Shown here one piece after another: positions 27,046 through 36,355 of a stretch of DNA of 64,000 nt. Position 1 is the stretch's first letter, and each line of letters opens with the position of its first letter. The stretch covers positions 62,001 through 126,000 of the forward strand of contig NZ_BDBX01000038.1 in NCBI RefSeq assembly GCF_001613205.1, in the 5' to 3' direction. The notes beneath the pieces are model-generated. The model was not told where the DNA came from and did no database searches. It was given only the letters and a program-made list of their open reading frames with translations. The position numbers were made by a program, and so were the translations under genes. The DNA is from Nocardia sienata NBRC 100364. GTDB taxonomy: Bacteria > Actinomycetota > Actinomycetes > Mycobacteriales > Mycobacteriaceae.

Positions 27046-29157
27046 CTATTCGGTGACGAGTTCCCAGTCGTCGGGCAGCCCGTGGACGTGCATGGTGGAG
27101 CCTTCGGCGTGGATGCTCACCGTGGCAGAACCCAGTCGCAGGTCGGTCAGACCCACCTTGCCCCATTCCCGGGGCAACTGGGGGGTCACCCGCAGGACAC
27201 GATTCGGTACACACGGCGACAATCCGAGGAAAGACCGCACCAGCAGCAGCGGCGCCGCGCTCGCCCACGCCTGCGGGGAGCAGGAGGTGGGGTAGGGCAC
27301 CGGCGAGCGGAACTCGGTCCGGGCGAAGCCGCAGAACAGTTCCGGCAGCCTGCCGCCGAAGTCGTTGGCCGCGTCGAGCAGGCCGGTGGTGAGGCGCTCG
27401 GCCAGGTCGGAGGCGCCGGCGATATGCCGGTAACGCAGCAGGCCGGCCACCGCGATCGCGGTGTCGTGCGGCCACACCGAGCCGTTGTGATAGCTCATCG
27501 GGTTGTAGGCGCCCATTCCGGCGGCGAGGGTACGCAGGCCGAACCCGCTGTCCATACACCCATCGGCCAGCCGTTCGATGAGTTCGGCGGCGCGCTCGTC
27601 GGACACGATGCCGGTCCACAGGCATTGGGCGGCATTGCTGGTCAGCGCGTCGACCTGGTTCTTCTGGCCGTCCAGGGCCACGGCGTACCAGCCGTTCTTG
27701 GCGACCCAGAACGCCTCGTCGAACCGGTCCTTGAGATTTTCGGCCTGCTCCCGCAGCCGCGCGGCGGTGCCGGTATCGCCGAAATGATCGGCGAGCTGGG
27801 CACGGGCCAGCCGCGCCGCGTACACATAGCCCTGTACCTCGCACAACGCGATGGACGGTTCGGCCAGATGGCCGGTTGCGTCGTTGATCGCGTCGAAACT
27901 GTCCTTCCAGCCCTGGTTGCTCAGGCCTCGATCGGTTTTACGGCGGTATTCGACGAACCCGTCGCCGTCGGCGTCGCCGTACTCATCGATCCAGGCCAGG
28001 GCCGCGTCGGCGGCCGGGAGCAGTTCGCGGACGACCTGGTCGTCCGCGCCCCAGCGCCAGCATTCGGCGAGCAGCATCACGAACAGCGGTGTCGCGTCGA
28101 CCGAACCGTAGTAGACCGTCCCGCCGAGTACTTGGCCGCTGGCCGGGCCGTGCCGCATCTCGTGCATGATGCGCCCGGGTTCTTCCTCGGTGATCGGGTT
28201 GACCTTCTTGCCCTGCAGATCCGCCAGCCGACGCAAGGTGCCGACCGCGAGCGCGGAATCCAGTGGCAGCGCCATCCACGAGGTGAGCAGGCTGTCCCGG
28301 CCGAACAAGGCCATGAACCACGGGGCGCCGGCTGCCACATACGCCGGCGCGCCGTCGGTGCTGCCGTCGATGCGCAGCGCGCCGAGATCGCCCTCGGTGC
28401 GCTGCAGGACCTCCGACAGGGCCGGATCGGTCGCGGTGAGGTCGGTGGCGGTGGCACGCCACGCCTTCAACCGGCTGATCGGGCTGTCCTCGTTGTCGCC
28501 GAACGCCATCTGCACCCGGCGGTGCGACATGACCGGCTGGGCCAGGATCTCGGTATCCCAGCGGCCTCGGGCCGGCACCACCACCTGCCAGGTGATGGTG
28601 CCGGGCAGCATGACCGCTCCGGCGGTGGCGCTGATCGTCAGGCCGCGTCCGGGTTCGGCATGGTCGGTCAGGTGCAGATCGCCGTCGACGGCGTTGTGTT
28701 CGGCCCCGCCGCCGTGGTTACGGCCCTCTTTGACCGCGAACAGGTCGGCGAAATCGGAATCGACGAACAGGGTGATGGTCATCGCCGTGTCCTCGTGCCC
28801 GAGGTTGTGCACGGCGATCTTCTCCTTGAGCCCGTTGCCGATGAGGCGCCGGCGTACCACCAGCACGGTGCTGTCGGCGACGCCGGCGCGCGGGGGTTTG
28901 CGCAGGATGAACCGGGCTTTGAAGGCCTCCGGCGTGAGCACCGTGAGGTGTTCGGCCGGTTGCCCGTCCAGCCGCAGCTCCCACCGGGATATCACCCGGG
29001 AGTCCCGGTAGAACAGGCCCTGTGAAGTGCCGGAATGGATATCGCCGAGGGGGTCGGACAAGCAGAAGGTGCTCGCCTCGACCAGGGTCACCGTCCCCCC
29101 GCCGCCATTGATGGCGGCGGGCTGGCCGGAGTTGAGAATTCTCGGCGGTGCGTTCAT
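27046..29157 (-). CDS. Amylo-alpha-1,6-glucosidase / glycogen debranching-like glycoside hydrolase
   Basis: A 703-residue cytosolic protein. The N-terminal beta-rich domain (SQGLFYRDSRVISRWELR) is typical of GDE_N. The C-terminal (alpha/alpha)6 toroid has YNPMSYHNGSVWPHDTAI and PWFMALFGRDSLLTSW, where the acidic catalytic residues are expected. The precise substrate (glycogen branch or a small glucoside) is not certain. It overlaps the upstream glycosyltransferase by four bases, so the two are made together. Confidence 0.88.
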   Translation of the reverse strand: MNAPPRILNSGQPAAINGGGGTVTLVEASTFCLSDPLGDIHSGTSQGLFYRDSRVISRWELRLDGQPAEHLTVLTPEAFKARFILRKPPRAGVADSTVLVVRRRLIGNGLKEKIAVHNLGHEDTAMTITLFVDSDFADLFAVKEGRNHGGGAEHNAVDGDLHLTDHAEPGRGLTISATAGAVMLPGTITWQVVVPARGRWDTEILAQPVMSHRRVQMAFGDNEDSPISRLKAWRATATDLTATDPALSEVLQRTEGDLGALRIDGSTDGAPAYVAAGAPWFMALFGRDSLLTSWMALPLDSALAVGTLRRLADLQGKKVNPITEEEPGRIMHEMRHGPASGQVLGGTVYYGSVDATPLFVMLLAECWRWGADDQVVRELLPAADAALAWIDEYGDADGDGFVEYRRKTDRGLSNQGWKDSFDAINDATGHLAEPSIALCEVQGYVYAARLARAQLADHFGDTGTAARLREQAENLKDRFDEAFWVAKNGWYAVALDGQKNQVDALTSNAAQCLWTGIVSDERAAELIERLADGCMDSGFGLRTLAAGMGAYNPMSYHNGSVWPHDTAIAVAGLLRYRHIAGASDLAERLTTGLLDAANDFGGRLPELFCGFARTEFRSPVPYPTSCSPQAWASAAPLLLVRSFLGLSPCVPNRVLRVTPQLPREWGKVGLTDLRLGSATVSIHAEGSTMHVHGLPDDWELVTE

Positions 29158-30401
29158 GCCCTACTCCATACCGGTGTCGTGCCGGCGTCGGCGCGTATCT
29201 CGGGTACCGGAGAGCGGCGCGTACCGACGGCGGTCAATGCCTGGCTCCTGCTGTGGGCTTCGTCCCACGCATCGAGTATGCGGTAATAGGCCGTCTCGTA
29301 CCCGGCACCCAGCTGATCCACGCCGAAATAATCTTCGACGCGGCGCCGGCAGGCGTGCGGGTCCAGTTCGCCGGCGCGGGCGATGGCCGCGGGCAATTCG
29401 TCGGGGTGATCGCAGATGAAGCCGGTGACGCCGTGCTCGATCACTTCCTCGACCGCGCCCCCGCGCAGCGCCACCACCGGAGTGCCGCAGGCCATGGCCT
29501 CGATCATCACGATGCCGAACGGCTCCTCCCACCGGATGGGGAACAGCAGGCAGCGGGCGCCCGCGAGCAGTTCCCGTTTGGCGACCGCGTCGGCTTCCCC
29601 GAAGACGTGGTCGGAATCGGTGAGCAGGGGTTGGATCTCCTGGGCGAAGAACGCCTTCTCGGGCGGCTCGTTGCATTTACCGGCGAGGATCAGCTTGATC
29701 CCGGCCTCGTGCGCGGCGCGCAACGCCAGATGCGGGCCCTTGTAGGAGGCGTAACGGCCGAGGAACAGCGCGTAGTCCTGTTTCTCGGTCCGGAAGGGCC
29801 ATTCGCTGGGCCGCAGCGCATTGTGCACCCGGCCGATCCAGTTGAAACTCGGCGCCAGTTCACGCTGCCGATCGCTGATCGCGATGAGGCGGGTGTGTTC
29901 GTCGAGGGCGCCGTAGTACTCCCACATATCGTTGTCGACCGGCCCGTGCACGGTAACCGCGGTCGGAATGCCCAGCGCCTCGTAGGCGGGGGCGTTCAAC
30001 GGGCCGGCGAAAGTATGGTCATGGATGATATCGATATGCCGGGAGCGGGCCAGTTTCTCCACCACACGCCGCACCTTGAGCGCATTGACCACTTCCGGGA
30101 AGGGATCGCCCAGCCGTTCGGCCTGCGTACTCTCCCAGACCGGGACGAATTCCGCTTCGGTTCCCGGCTTTCCGGCGCCCAGCAGCGTCACCCGGTGACC
30201 GCGCGCGATCAGGGTGTCGGCGAGTTCGGCGACCACGGCCTCGACGCCGCCGTAACCGGCCGGCGGAACATCGAAATAGGGCGGGGCCACCAACACGATG
30301 TTCAGCGGGTGGTGCCGGCCGTTACCACCGAACCGGGCGCGCCGCGGTTTTCGCGCCGGAGTATCCGATTCGGATTCCGCATTCGTGAATATGGTGCTCA
30401 A
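29154..30401 (-). CDS. GT4-family glycosyltransferase
   Basis: About 415 residues. The N-terminal Rossmann half contains NIVLVAPPYFDVPPAGYGG and the C-terminal half contains EAVA and FPIRWEEPFGIVMIEAMACG, the EX7E-type donor-sugar site of retaining GT4 enzymes. The start is a TTG at 30401: GAGGAGGAAGAG lies directly before it, an unusually strong ribosome site, while the longer frame upstream has none. It is first in a two-gene operon with the debranching-type hydrolase. Product unknown; a glucoside used in stress or storage is possible. Confidence 0.86.
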   Translation of the reverse strand: MSTIFTNAESESDTPARKPRRARFGGNGRHHPLNIVLVAPPYFDVPPAGYGGVEAVVAELADTLIARGHRVTLLGAGKPGTEAEFVPVWESTQAERLGDPFPEVVNALKVRRVVEKLARSRHIDIIHDHTFAGPLNAPAYEALGIPTAVTVHGPVDNDMWEYYGALDEHTRLIAISDRQRELAPSFNWIGRVHNALRPSEWPFRTEKQDYALFLGRYASYKGPHLALRAAHEAGIKLILAGKCNEPPEKAFFAQEIQPLLTDSDHVFGEADAVAKRELLAGARCLLFPIRWEEPFGIVMIEAMACGTPVVALRGGAVEEVIEHGVTGFICDHPDELPAAIARAGELDPHACRRRVEDYFGVDQLGAGYETAYYRILDAWDEAHSRSQALTAVGTRRSPVPEIRADAGTTPVWSRA

Positions 30402-30575
30402 CTCTTCCTCCTCTACTGGTGGCCGCGCGGCATACGCCAATCGCCACCCGGCCAATGGGTGGAGCTGCTAGAGAACCATTCGTTGCGAGTTCGGTACCGC
30501 TATCGAAAGCGCGCCGGAATACCGGGCGCCGGAAAGAGGCGTGACGGGTCGCCGTTTCCACCCGTCACGCGGGAA

Positions 30576-30860
30576 TCAATCGCCGTAGTGCGCGGCCCGC
30601 CCGGGCGAAATGCCGAATGTGGGACGATCCGGGGCGGCCGAAGCGATGGCCAAGGTGAGACGGGCCCGTCTGCGGACCTGGCATTCGGGAGAACAGAGCC
30701 GGTGGATATCGTGTGCGCGCCGGGCCTGGCCGAGCGTCAACACTCCTGGATCCGCCGAACAGTCGGCGATATTGGATACGACTCCGTGTTCGGTGATGAC
30801 ATCGATACCTGGGTCGGGGAGTTCCGCCGCGACCGGAGCCGATGTGTACCCGATCCTCAC
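30576..30860 (-). CDS. Small cysteine-containing hypothetical protein
   Basis: About 94 residues from a GTG (30860) with a perfect AGGAGG five bases upstream, which decides the start. It contains IADCSADPGVLTLGQARRAH and HRLCSPECQVRRRARLTL, a pattern I associate with small actinobacterial proteins of unknown function. Three cysteines may bind a metal, but this is speculation. It stands alone between the GT4 gene and the cyclodeaminase-like gene. Confidence 0.6.
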   Translation of the reverse strand: MRIGYTSAPVAAELPDPGIDVITEHGVVSNIADCSADPGVLTLGQARRAHDIHRLCSPECQVRRRARLTLAIASAAPDRPTFGISPGRAAHYGD

Positions 30861-31079
30861 CGTTACCTCCTGCACTCGTCGAGCTGGGGCAAACAGTTCC
30901 CCGGCCGCCGGTGCCCCGCCGGCCGGTCTAGCTGCTCGAGCCTGGGTCGAGCGGTGGAGCAGTGTGAATATCAGGAACGAAGCCCATTCTACGCGTGCTC
31001 CGTTCTGCACTTGATCTCGAATAATCCCAGTTCGGCATAAACCTGGTTAATTTCGCGCGTGCTGATATGTGTACCCGAA

Positions 31080-31742
31080 TCACCCGCCGCGAACCGCACG
31101 AAGTACCTCTTGGTGCAGTGTTTCGGCGCGGCCGGTGATTTCCTCGATCCGCGCCAGCGTCTCGGTGAAAGCGGTGGTGTGTTCCTCCGGAAGCGAGACG
31201 ACATTGATCTCGATATTGAGTTGGGAGGTCACCGCGGCGGCCCGGGCCGCCGCGGCGGCCGCGCCGATATCGGTAACCACGTTCGGATTTCCGATCGGCA
31301 GCAATTCGATTGCCAGGGCGAGGATTTGGTCGGCGGCGTCGATCACCGCGGCGGGGACCCGGGCCGCCTCCAGTAGCGCTTCGTGGATTGCCGCCGTCCG
31401 GGCGGCGGCTTCGCTGTCGGTGCTCTTGGGCAGCTTGTAGGCGGCGCCGACGGCGGTGAAGGCCTCGGCGTCGGCGTCGGCCAGCGTCAGTGCGCGCTCG
31501 CGGGCGATATCGGCGGCCGCGACGATGCGGTCGATCGCCGGCCGATGGTCGGCGTCCTTGGCCCGGGTGGTGTAGCGCGCGACCATGGCGACCAGTGCGG
31601 CTGCCTGCGCGGCGTGCAGCGCGGCCACCGCGCCGCCACCCGGGGCCGGTACCTTCGCCGCGAGTTCGCCCAGGTAGTCACCGATCGGTGAACCCGCGAA
31701 ACCGCTGGCGGTGTGCTGTGGCGATTGGGTGGGCTCCGACAC
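31080..31742 (-). CDS. Cyclodeaminase/cyclohydrolase (FTCD_C) family protein
   Basis: About 220 residues, all helical. PAPGGGAVAALHAAQAAALVAM and GNPNVVTDIGAAAAAARAA identify the formiminotransferase-cyclodeaminase C-terminal family. The family acts on formimino- or methenyl-tetrahydrofolate. The GTG at 31742 has AGAAAGG seven bases upstream; an ATG at 31763 lacks such a site. No folate gene is adjacent, so the role is open. Confidence 0.85.
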   Translation of the reverse strand: MSEPTQSPQHTASGFAGSPIGDYLGELAAKVPAPGGGAVAALHAAQAAALVAMVARYTTRAKDADHRPAIDRIVAAADIARERALTLADADAEAFTAVGAAYKLPKSTDSEAAARTAAIHEALLEAARVPAAVIDAADQILALAIELLPIGNPNVVTDIGAAAAAARAAAVTSQLNIEINVVSLPEEHTTAFTETLARIEEITGRAETLHQEVLRAVRGG

Positions 31743-31872
31743 GATTCGGCCTTTCTCGATCATAATTGCCAGCAGTTTGCTGCACTGTTCGCTGCGCTAT
31801 CGGGTTCAACCTACCGCGTCGACCGGCGTGGCCGGTGCGTGGCCACCCCGTAGCCGGGATTATGTTGAGGGC

Positions 31873-32913
31873 ATGCGGATCGGATTGAGCATCAACTACT
31901 CGGGTGGTTTCACCGAGGCGGCGGCCGAAGTGGCCGATCTGGAGCGCGCCGGACTCGACATCGTGTTCGTGCCCGAGGCGTACTCCTTCGACGCGGTGAG
32001 CGCCCTGGGCTATCTCGCCGCCAAGACCTCCCGGTTGCAGCTGGCGTCGGGGATTCTGCAGCTCTACACCCGGACGCCCACGCTGACCGCGATGACCGCG
32101 GCGGGTCTGGATTTCGTCTCCGACGGCCGGTTCGTGCTCGGCCTGGGCGCCTCCGGTCCCCAGGTCATCGAGGGATTCCACGGGGTGCCCTATGATGCGC
32201 CGATCGGACGGACCCGCGAACTCGTGGAGATCTGCCGCAAGGTCTGGCGCCGGGAACGGCTGGACTACCAGGGCAAGTACTACCAGATCCCGCTCCCGGA
32301 AGGGACCGGCACCGGTCTGGGCAAACCGCTGAAGCTGATCAATCATCCAGTACGCGAACGTATTCCGGTGCTGCTCGCGGCGCTGGGCCCCAAGAACGTG
32401 GCACTGGCCGCGGAGGTCGCCGAGGGCTGGCAGCCGATCTTCTTCCTGCCCGAACGCGCCGAGGCCGTCTTCGGTGACGCCTTGCGTACCGGAAAGGACC
32501 GGCGCGATCCGGAACTCGGCCCGCTCGATATCTACGCCGGTCCGGCCCTGGCCATCGGGGAGGACGTGGAACCGCTCCTCGGATTCGTGAAACCCATGCT
32601 GGCGCTCTACATAGGTGGAATGGGTGCCAAAGGCAAGAACTTCTACCACACCCTCGCCACCCGTTACGGTTACGGCGCGGAGGCCGACCGGATCCAGGAA
32701 CTGTACCTGGCGGGCAAGAAAGACGAAGCGACACAGGTGGTTCCGGATGCGCTGGTCCGCGATATCTCGCTGATCGGGCCGGCCGGATATGTGAAGGAAC
32801 GGGTCGCCGCATTCGCCGAAGCGGGGGTCACGGTGCTCAATGTCGCGCCGCTGGCCGCGACACCGGCCGACCGGGTCAAGCTGATCGAACAGTTCCGCGC
32901 GATCTGCGACTGA
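31873..32913 (+). CDS. LLM-class F420-dependent oxidoreductase
   Basis: About 346 residues, a luciferase-like TIM barrel. MRIGLSINYSGG, VFVPEAYSFDAVSALGYLA and RFVLGLGASGPQVIEGFHG are close to the mycobacterial Rv3520c group of F420-dependent oxidoreductases. The substrate is unknown. The ATG at 31873 gives the family N-terminus; the frame reaches further upstream but overlaps the divergent gene. It is followed by a very strong palindromic terminator. Confidence 0.9.
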   Translation: MRIGLSINYSGGFTEAAAEVADLERAGLDIVFVPEAYSFDAVSALGYLAAKTSRLQLASGILQLYTRTPTLTAMTAAGLDFVSDGRFVLGLGASGPQVIEGFHGVPYDAPIGRTRELVEICRKVWRRERLDYQGKYYQIPLPEGTGTGLGKPLKLINHPVRERIPVLLAALGPKNVALAAEVAEGWQPIFFLPERAEAVFGDALRTGKDRRDPELGPLDIYAGPALAIGEDVEPLLGFVKPMLALYIGGMGAKGKNFYHTLATRYGYGAEADRIQELYLAGKKDEATQVVPDALVRDISLIGPAGYVKERVAAFAEAGVTVLNVAPLAATPADRVKLIEQFRAICD

Positions 32914-32928
32914 TCCCGCAGACGGAAG

Positions 32929-32976
32929 CGGCTCGGGCCGGGCCGGCGGAACGTTCCGCCGGCCCGGCCCGAGCCG
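32929..32976. terminator. 48-bp perfect palindrome, bidirectional terminator
   Basis: Positions 32929-32952 and 32953-32976 are exact reverse complements (24 bp each; core GGAACGTTCC). It lies 15 bp after the oxidoreductase stop and 11 bp from the end of the convergent STAS gene, so it likely ends transcription from both sides. Confidence 0.85.
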
Positions 32977-32987
32977 TTACCTGCGAT

Positions 32988-33386
32988 TCAGCCCGCCCGG
33001 AAGCCGGCCAGTGCCGCATCCAGTGTCGTGTGCAGGGCGAAGACCTGGTCCAGGGCGGTCATCTTGAGCTGCCGGCTGGTGGCGGGTCCATCGGCCACCA
33101 GGGCGATGGTGGTCTTGTCACCGGCCCGCTGATGGGCGGCGACCAGCGCGGCCATCCCGGCCGATGCCAGGAAGCTCACGGCGGCCAGGTCGACGACCAG
33201 GCCGGCCGGCTCGGCGTCGAGGGCGGCGTCGATCGCGGTCTCCAGGGCAGGAGCCGTGGCGAGGTCGACCTCCCCGGTCACCGTGAGCACGGTGACACCG
33301 TCGTGGTCGGCGACCGAGGTCGTCATCGTATCCGTGAGCGGGTTCGCGTCTGGAGGAGTATTGGTCACATCTTCACAATCTGCCAT
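32988..33386 (-). CDS. STAS-domain anti-sigma factor antagonist (RsbV-like)
   Basis: A 132-residue STAS protein. GVTVLTVTGEVDLATAPALE and SFLASAGMAAL are typical; Ser75 in the second block is the expected phosphorylation site. Such proteins free a sigma factor by binding its anti-sigma kinase when unphosphorylated. It overlaps the end of the upstream phosphatase gene by 14 bases and is therefore likely its substrate. An internal ATG at 33326 would remove 20 residues that lie before the domain. Confidence 0.9.
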   Translation of the reverse strand: MADCEDVTNTPPDANPLTDTMTTSVADHDGVTVLTVTGEVDLATAPALETAIDAALDAEPAGLVVDLAAVSFLASAGMAALVAAHQRAGDKTTIALVADGPATSRQLKMTALDQVFALHTTLDAALAGFRAG

Positions 33387-35694
33387 GAGTCTCTCGATCT
33401 CGCTGCATCGTATCCCCGCCGGGCCGTTTTCCGGTCCCGCGCAGGGCGCTGGCCACCGGGAACGTGATCGCCGGAAGCGTGACCGACATCCGTACCCGGG
33501 TTCCGGGCCCCAGGTGGTGATCTATCTCGAGTTCTTCGGTGAGCGCCCGCATCATATCGATGCCGCGACCTCGCGGTCCCGGATCGGCCGGACGCGGACG
33601 CCAGGTCCCGGTGTCGGTGGTCTCGATGACCACCCGGTCGCCGACGCATTCGGCGGTGAGCACCACCCGTTCGGCGTCACCGCCGCCGTTGCGATAGGCG
33701 TGTTCGATACTGTTGCTGCACGCCTCGTTGGTGGCGGCCACCAGGTCCGAGGTGAGGTTGTGCGGTACCGCCGCGGACGACAGCCATGCTGTCAGCGTAC
33801 GACGCAGCATGGCCAGCCGGTCCGGGCGGGCCGGTACATCGAGCCGGAGCGGGGCGGGCGGCTGCCGGTAGACCACCATGGCGATATCGTCGTCGTAGCC
33901 GCCTTCGGGCCGCAGCGCCGACAGCACCGAGTCGGCTACCTGGCGCGGTAACTTCTCGGCGGTGTCGGCCAAGACGGTGGCGATCTTGGTGAATCCCTCG
34001 TCGATATCCTCACCGCGGCGTTCCACCAGGCCGTCGGTGAACAACACCAGGGTCGATCCGGGCGGCAGTGGGGTGGTGGCCTCCGGGCGGCGCGGGGTTT
34101 CGAAGGTCGCCAGCGGCACCGACCGGCCGCCCTCGAGCATCCGCCCGGTCTTGTCCACATCGGCCAGGATCGGCGGCATATGGCCCGCGTTGCTGTACCG
34201 CACCAGCCCGCGCACCGGATCCAGCACCGCGGCGCAGACGGTGGTGCACAGCGCCCCCGGAATCCGGGCCGCCACCGGGTCGAGTTCGGTGAGCAGCTGC
34301 GCCGGTCCGGCGCCGCGCAGCAGCAGCGCCCGGGCGGCGGTACGCAACTGGCCCATCACCACGGCCGCGGACAGACCACGGCCCACACAGTCGCCGACCA
34401 CCACGCCGATGGTGCCGTCGGGCAGCGGTACCACGTCGTACCAGTCGCCGCCGATCTCGAGCGGCGGCAGGGCCGGTTCGTAGTGCACCGAGAACCGCGG
34501 CGGGAGTTCGATGGGGCCCAGCATGGCGCGCTGCAGGGTCAGCGAGGTGGAACGCGCCTGATCGAAGTTGCGAGCCCGCTGGACGGCCAGGCTCAGATGC
34601 CCGATGAGCAGCGAGAACAGTGTCCAGTCGGCGGCATCGACGACTCGCGGGACGGCGAAGCGCAGCCATAGCGCGGCATCGCTCTTCTCGCCGAGCGGCG
34701 CCACGATGCCCTGCGCGCTGCCCGCGCCTTCCGGGACAGCGATGAGCGTGCGACCGGGCCGGACGCGGGCGCGTTTGAGGATCGCCTCTGTCGCCGGTTC
34801 GAGCCGGGAACCGCCTGCGGCGGCCGGGGGATTACCGGAAATGTAGACCTCCGGCGCGGTGAGACCGGTCCAGACCGCCACCACCGCGGTCTCCGCGCCG
34901 ACCGTGCGCCGCAACTCGTCCAGCCCCACCTCGAGAACCTCGGCGACCGTGGTGGCCGCGGCCAGTGCGGTCGCCAGCCGGTTCGCGGCCTGGTCGCGGG
35001 CCTGGGCGTCGTGTTCGGCGGTGACATCGCGGACGGTGCCGACAAAGATGTGCTCCTCGCCGTCGGGCTTGACCAGCGCGCTGGTACTCACCGCGATCCA
35101 GCGGCGGCGGCCGTCCCGATGCTGGATCGGGACCACGAAACGGGACGCCTCGGTGCCCAGATCGGGATAGCGTGGGCCCTCCGGGATCGACCAGGGATGC
35201 GGCAGCGGATAGGGCACGCCGACCGCACCGTAGCCGGTGAGTTCGCCGAACGCCTTGTTCACCTCGATGATGGTGCCGCGGGCATCGGCGACGAAGAACC
35301 CGTCCTGCAGCGATTCGACCAGGGCGGTACGGAACTCGTCGCGCCCGGCCAGATCGTCGGCCCGGGAGCGCTGCTGCTCGTACCGGCGGGTGCCGTCCAG
35401 GTAGCCGCGGGTGGCGACATCCAGCGTGATCAGGGTCTGCAGCAGAAATTCGAGCGCGTCCTCGGCGAGCGGATTCTCCACGCGGCCCGCGTCCTGCGAC
35501 CCGGCCGTCTCGGCCTGTACCTGTTTCACGACCCGGAAGTGGTGCTCGGTGAGATCGAGCAGGCTGATGCCCTCGACCAGCGCCCGGCGGCCCAGCTCGT
35601 GCCCTTCGGCCAGGCCGTCGCCCTCCGGGTCGGCGAGATGGCGGCGCAATGCGTCGGCGTAGGCGTCCAGGAACGCCGCGAGCACGGCGCTCAT
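33373..35694 (-). CDS. RsbU-like phosphatase: PAS-GAF-PP2C(SpoIIE)-HATPase fusion
   Basis: A 773-residue multidomain protein. Residues 1-90 are helical and resemble the RsbU N-terminal domain that binds RsbT. A PAS domain follows (about 125-245, FFVADARGTIIEVNKAFGEL), then a GAF domain (about 255-385), a SpoIIE/PP2C phosphatase (about 405-625; GDWYDVVPLPDG, FTDGLVE) and a C-terminal HATPase (about 640-755) with N-box NEACSNSIEHAY and GRGIDMM. Phosphatase and RsbW-like kinase activities could thus be in one chain. It lies 16 bp behind the RsbX-like gene. Confidence 0.9.
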   Translation of the reverse strand: MSAVLAAFLDAYADALRRHLADPEGDGLAEGHELGRRALVEGISLLDLTEHHFRVVKQVQAETAGSQDAGRVENPLAEDALEFLLQTLITLDVATRGYLDGTRRYEQQRSRADDLAGRDEFRTALVESLQDGFFVADARGTIIEVNKAFGELTGYGAVGVPYPLPHPWSIPEGPRYPDLGTEASRFVVPIQHRDGRRRWIAVSTSALVKPDGEEHIFVGTVRDVTAEHDAQARDQAANRLATALAAATTVAEVLEVGLDELRRTVGAETAVVAVWTGLTAPEVYISGNPPAAAGGSRLEPATEAILKRARVRPGRTLIAVPEGAGSAQGIVAPLGEKSDAALWLRFAVPRVVDAADWTLFSLLIGHLSLAVQRARNFDQARSTSLTLQRAMLGPIELPPRFSVHYEPALPPLEIGGDWYDVVPLPDGTIGVVVGDCVGRGLSAAVVMGQLRTAARALLLRGAGPAQLLTELDPVAARIPGALCTTVCAAVLDPVRGLVRYSNAGHMPPILADVDKTGRMLEGGRSVPLATFETPRRPEATTPLPPGSTLVLFTDGLVERRGEDIDEGFTKIATVLADTAEKLPRQVADSVLSALRPEGGYDDDIAMVVYRQPPAPLRLDVPARPDRLAMLRRTLTAWLSSAAVPHNLTSDLVAATNEACSNSIEHAYRNGGGDAERVVLTAECVGDRVVIETTDTGTWRPRPADPGPRGRGIDMMRALTEELEIDHHLGPGTRVRMSVTLPAITFPVASALRGTGKRPGGDTMQRDRETHGRL

Positions 35695-35710
35695 GGCCGG
35701 CCTCGCCGGA

Positions 35711-36355
35711 TCACGACGCTTCTCGCTGGGCGGTTCCGTTCGGTACGCCCCGTGCCCGCGCCGCGAGCACCAGGGCGTCGTCGGTGTCCTTGGCGTGCCG
35801 GCTCAGGAGCTCTTGGGCGATATCGGCGGTGGATTTCGCGAGATCCACACCCTGGCCCGGCTCCGCCTCCACCCCGTCGGTGGACATCAGCAGCAGATCG
35901 CCCGGCCGCAGCGCAACGGTCTGCGGTTGCAAGGTGGACGGCAGGCGATATCCGACGATCCCCCCGCTCTGTAACGCGGTGGCGCTGACCTGCGGCCCGG
36001 TGGGGCCCGCGGTCAGCACGATCGAGTCGATATTTCCGACACCCAGCCACTGCGTTTCCTCCGCGCCGAACAAAGCCAGGGTGACCGCGGCGCCACGAGT
36101 ATCGGACATGGCCCGATGGCACAGCACCATCAGCACGTCCAGTGGCTCGGCGCGGTTCTCGGCGAGCACCCGGGTCGCGCGGTCCACCGCGGCGGCCGCG
36201 GCCGCTCCGTGGCCGAGACCGTCGAGTACCGCGAACAATACGGTGCCGGTACCGGTGTCCAGGACGACACACCGATCCCCGGACACATCCTGTCCGGGGA
36301 GGGGGCGGCCGGCCATCGCCCATTCGATCCGGCCGATGTACCCGTCCTCATGCAC
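35711..36355 (-). CDS. rsbX: RsbX-like PP2C phosphatase of the stressosome
   Basis: A 214-residue SpoIIE/PP2C-family protein without sensor domains. Motifs GRPLPGQDVSGDRCV, LDGLGHGAAAAAAVDRA and LLLMSTDGVE carry the metal-binding aspartates. In Bacillus, RsbX resets the stressosome by dephosphorylating RsbS and RsbR. Here it overlaps the rsbT-like gene by eight bases and lies in the expected operon place. Confidence 0.87.
   Translation of the reverse strand: MHEDGYIGRIEWAMAGRPLPGQDVSGDRCVVLDTGTGTVLFAVLDGLGHGAAAAAAVDRATRVLAENRAEPLDVLMVLCHRAMSDTRGAAVTLALFGAEETQWLGVGNIDSIVLTAGPTGPQVSATALQSGGIVGYRLPSTLQPQTVALRPGDLLLMSTDGVEAEPGQGVDLAKSTADIAQELLSRHAKDTDDALVLAARARGVPNGTAQREAS

Noticed and set aside
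26927..27844. An N-terminal extension of the L,D-transpeptidase frame
   Set aside because: It would remove the signal peptide from the N-terminus and overlap the debranching gene; the ATG at 26926 has a ribosome site and begins a proper signal sequence.
27043..29025. A 660-codon plus-strand frame opposite the debranching-type gene
   Set aside because: No domain or motif; it mirrors the GDE gene, which has clear family signatures.
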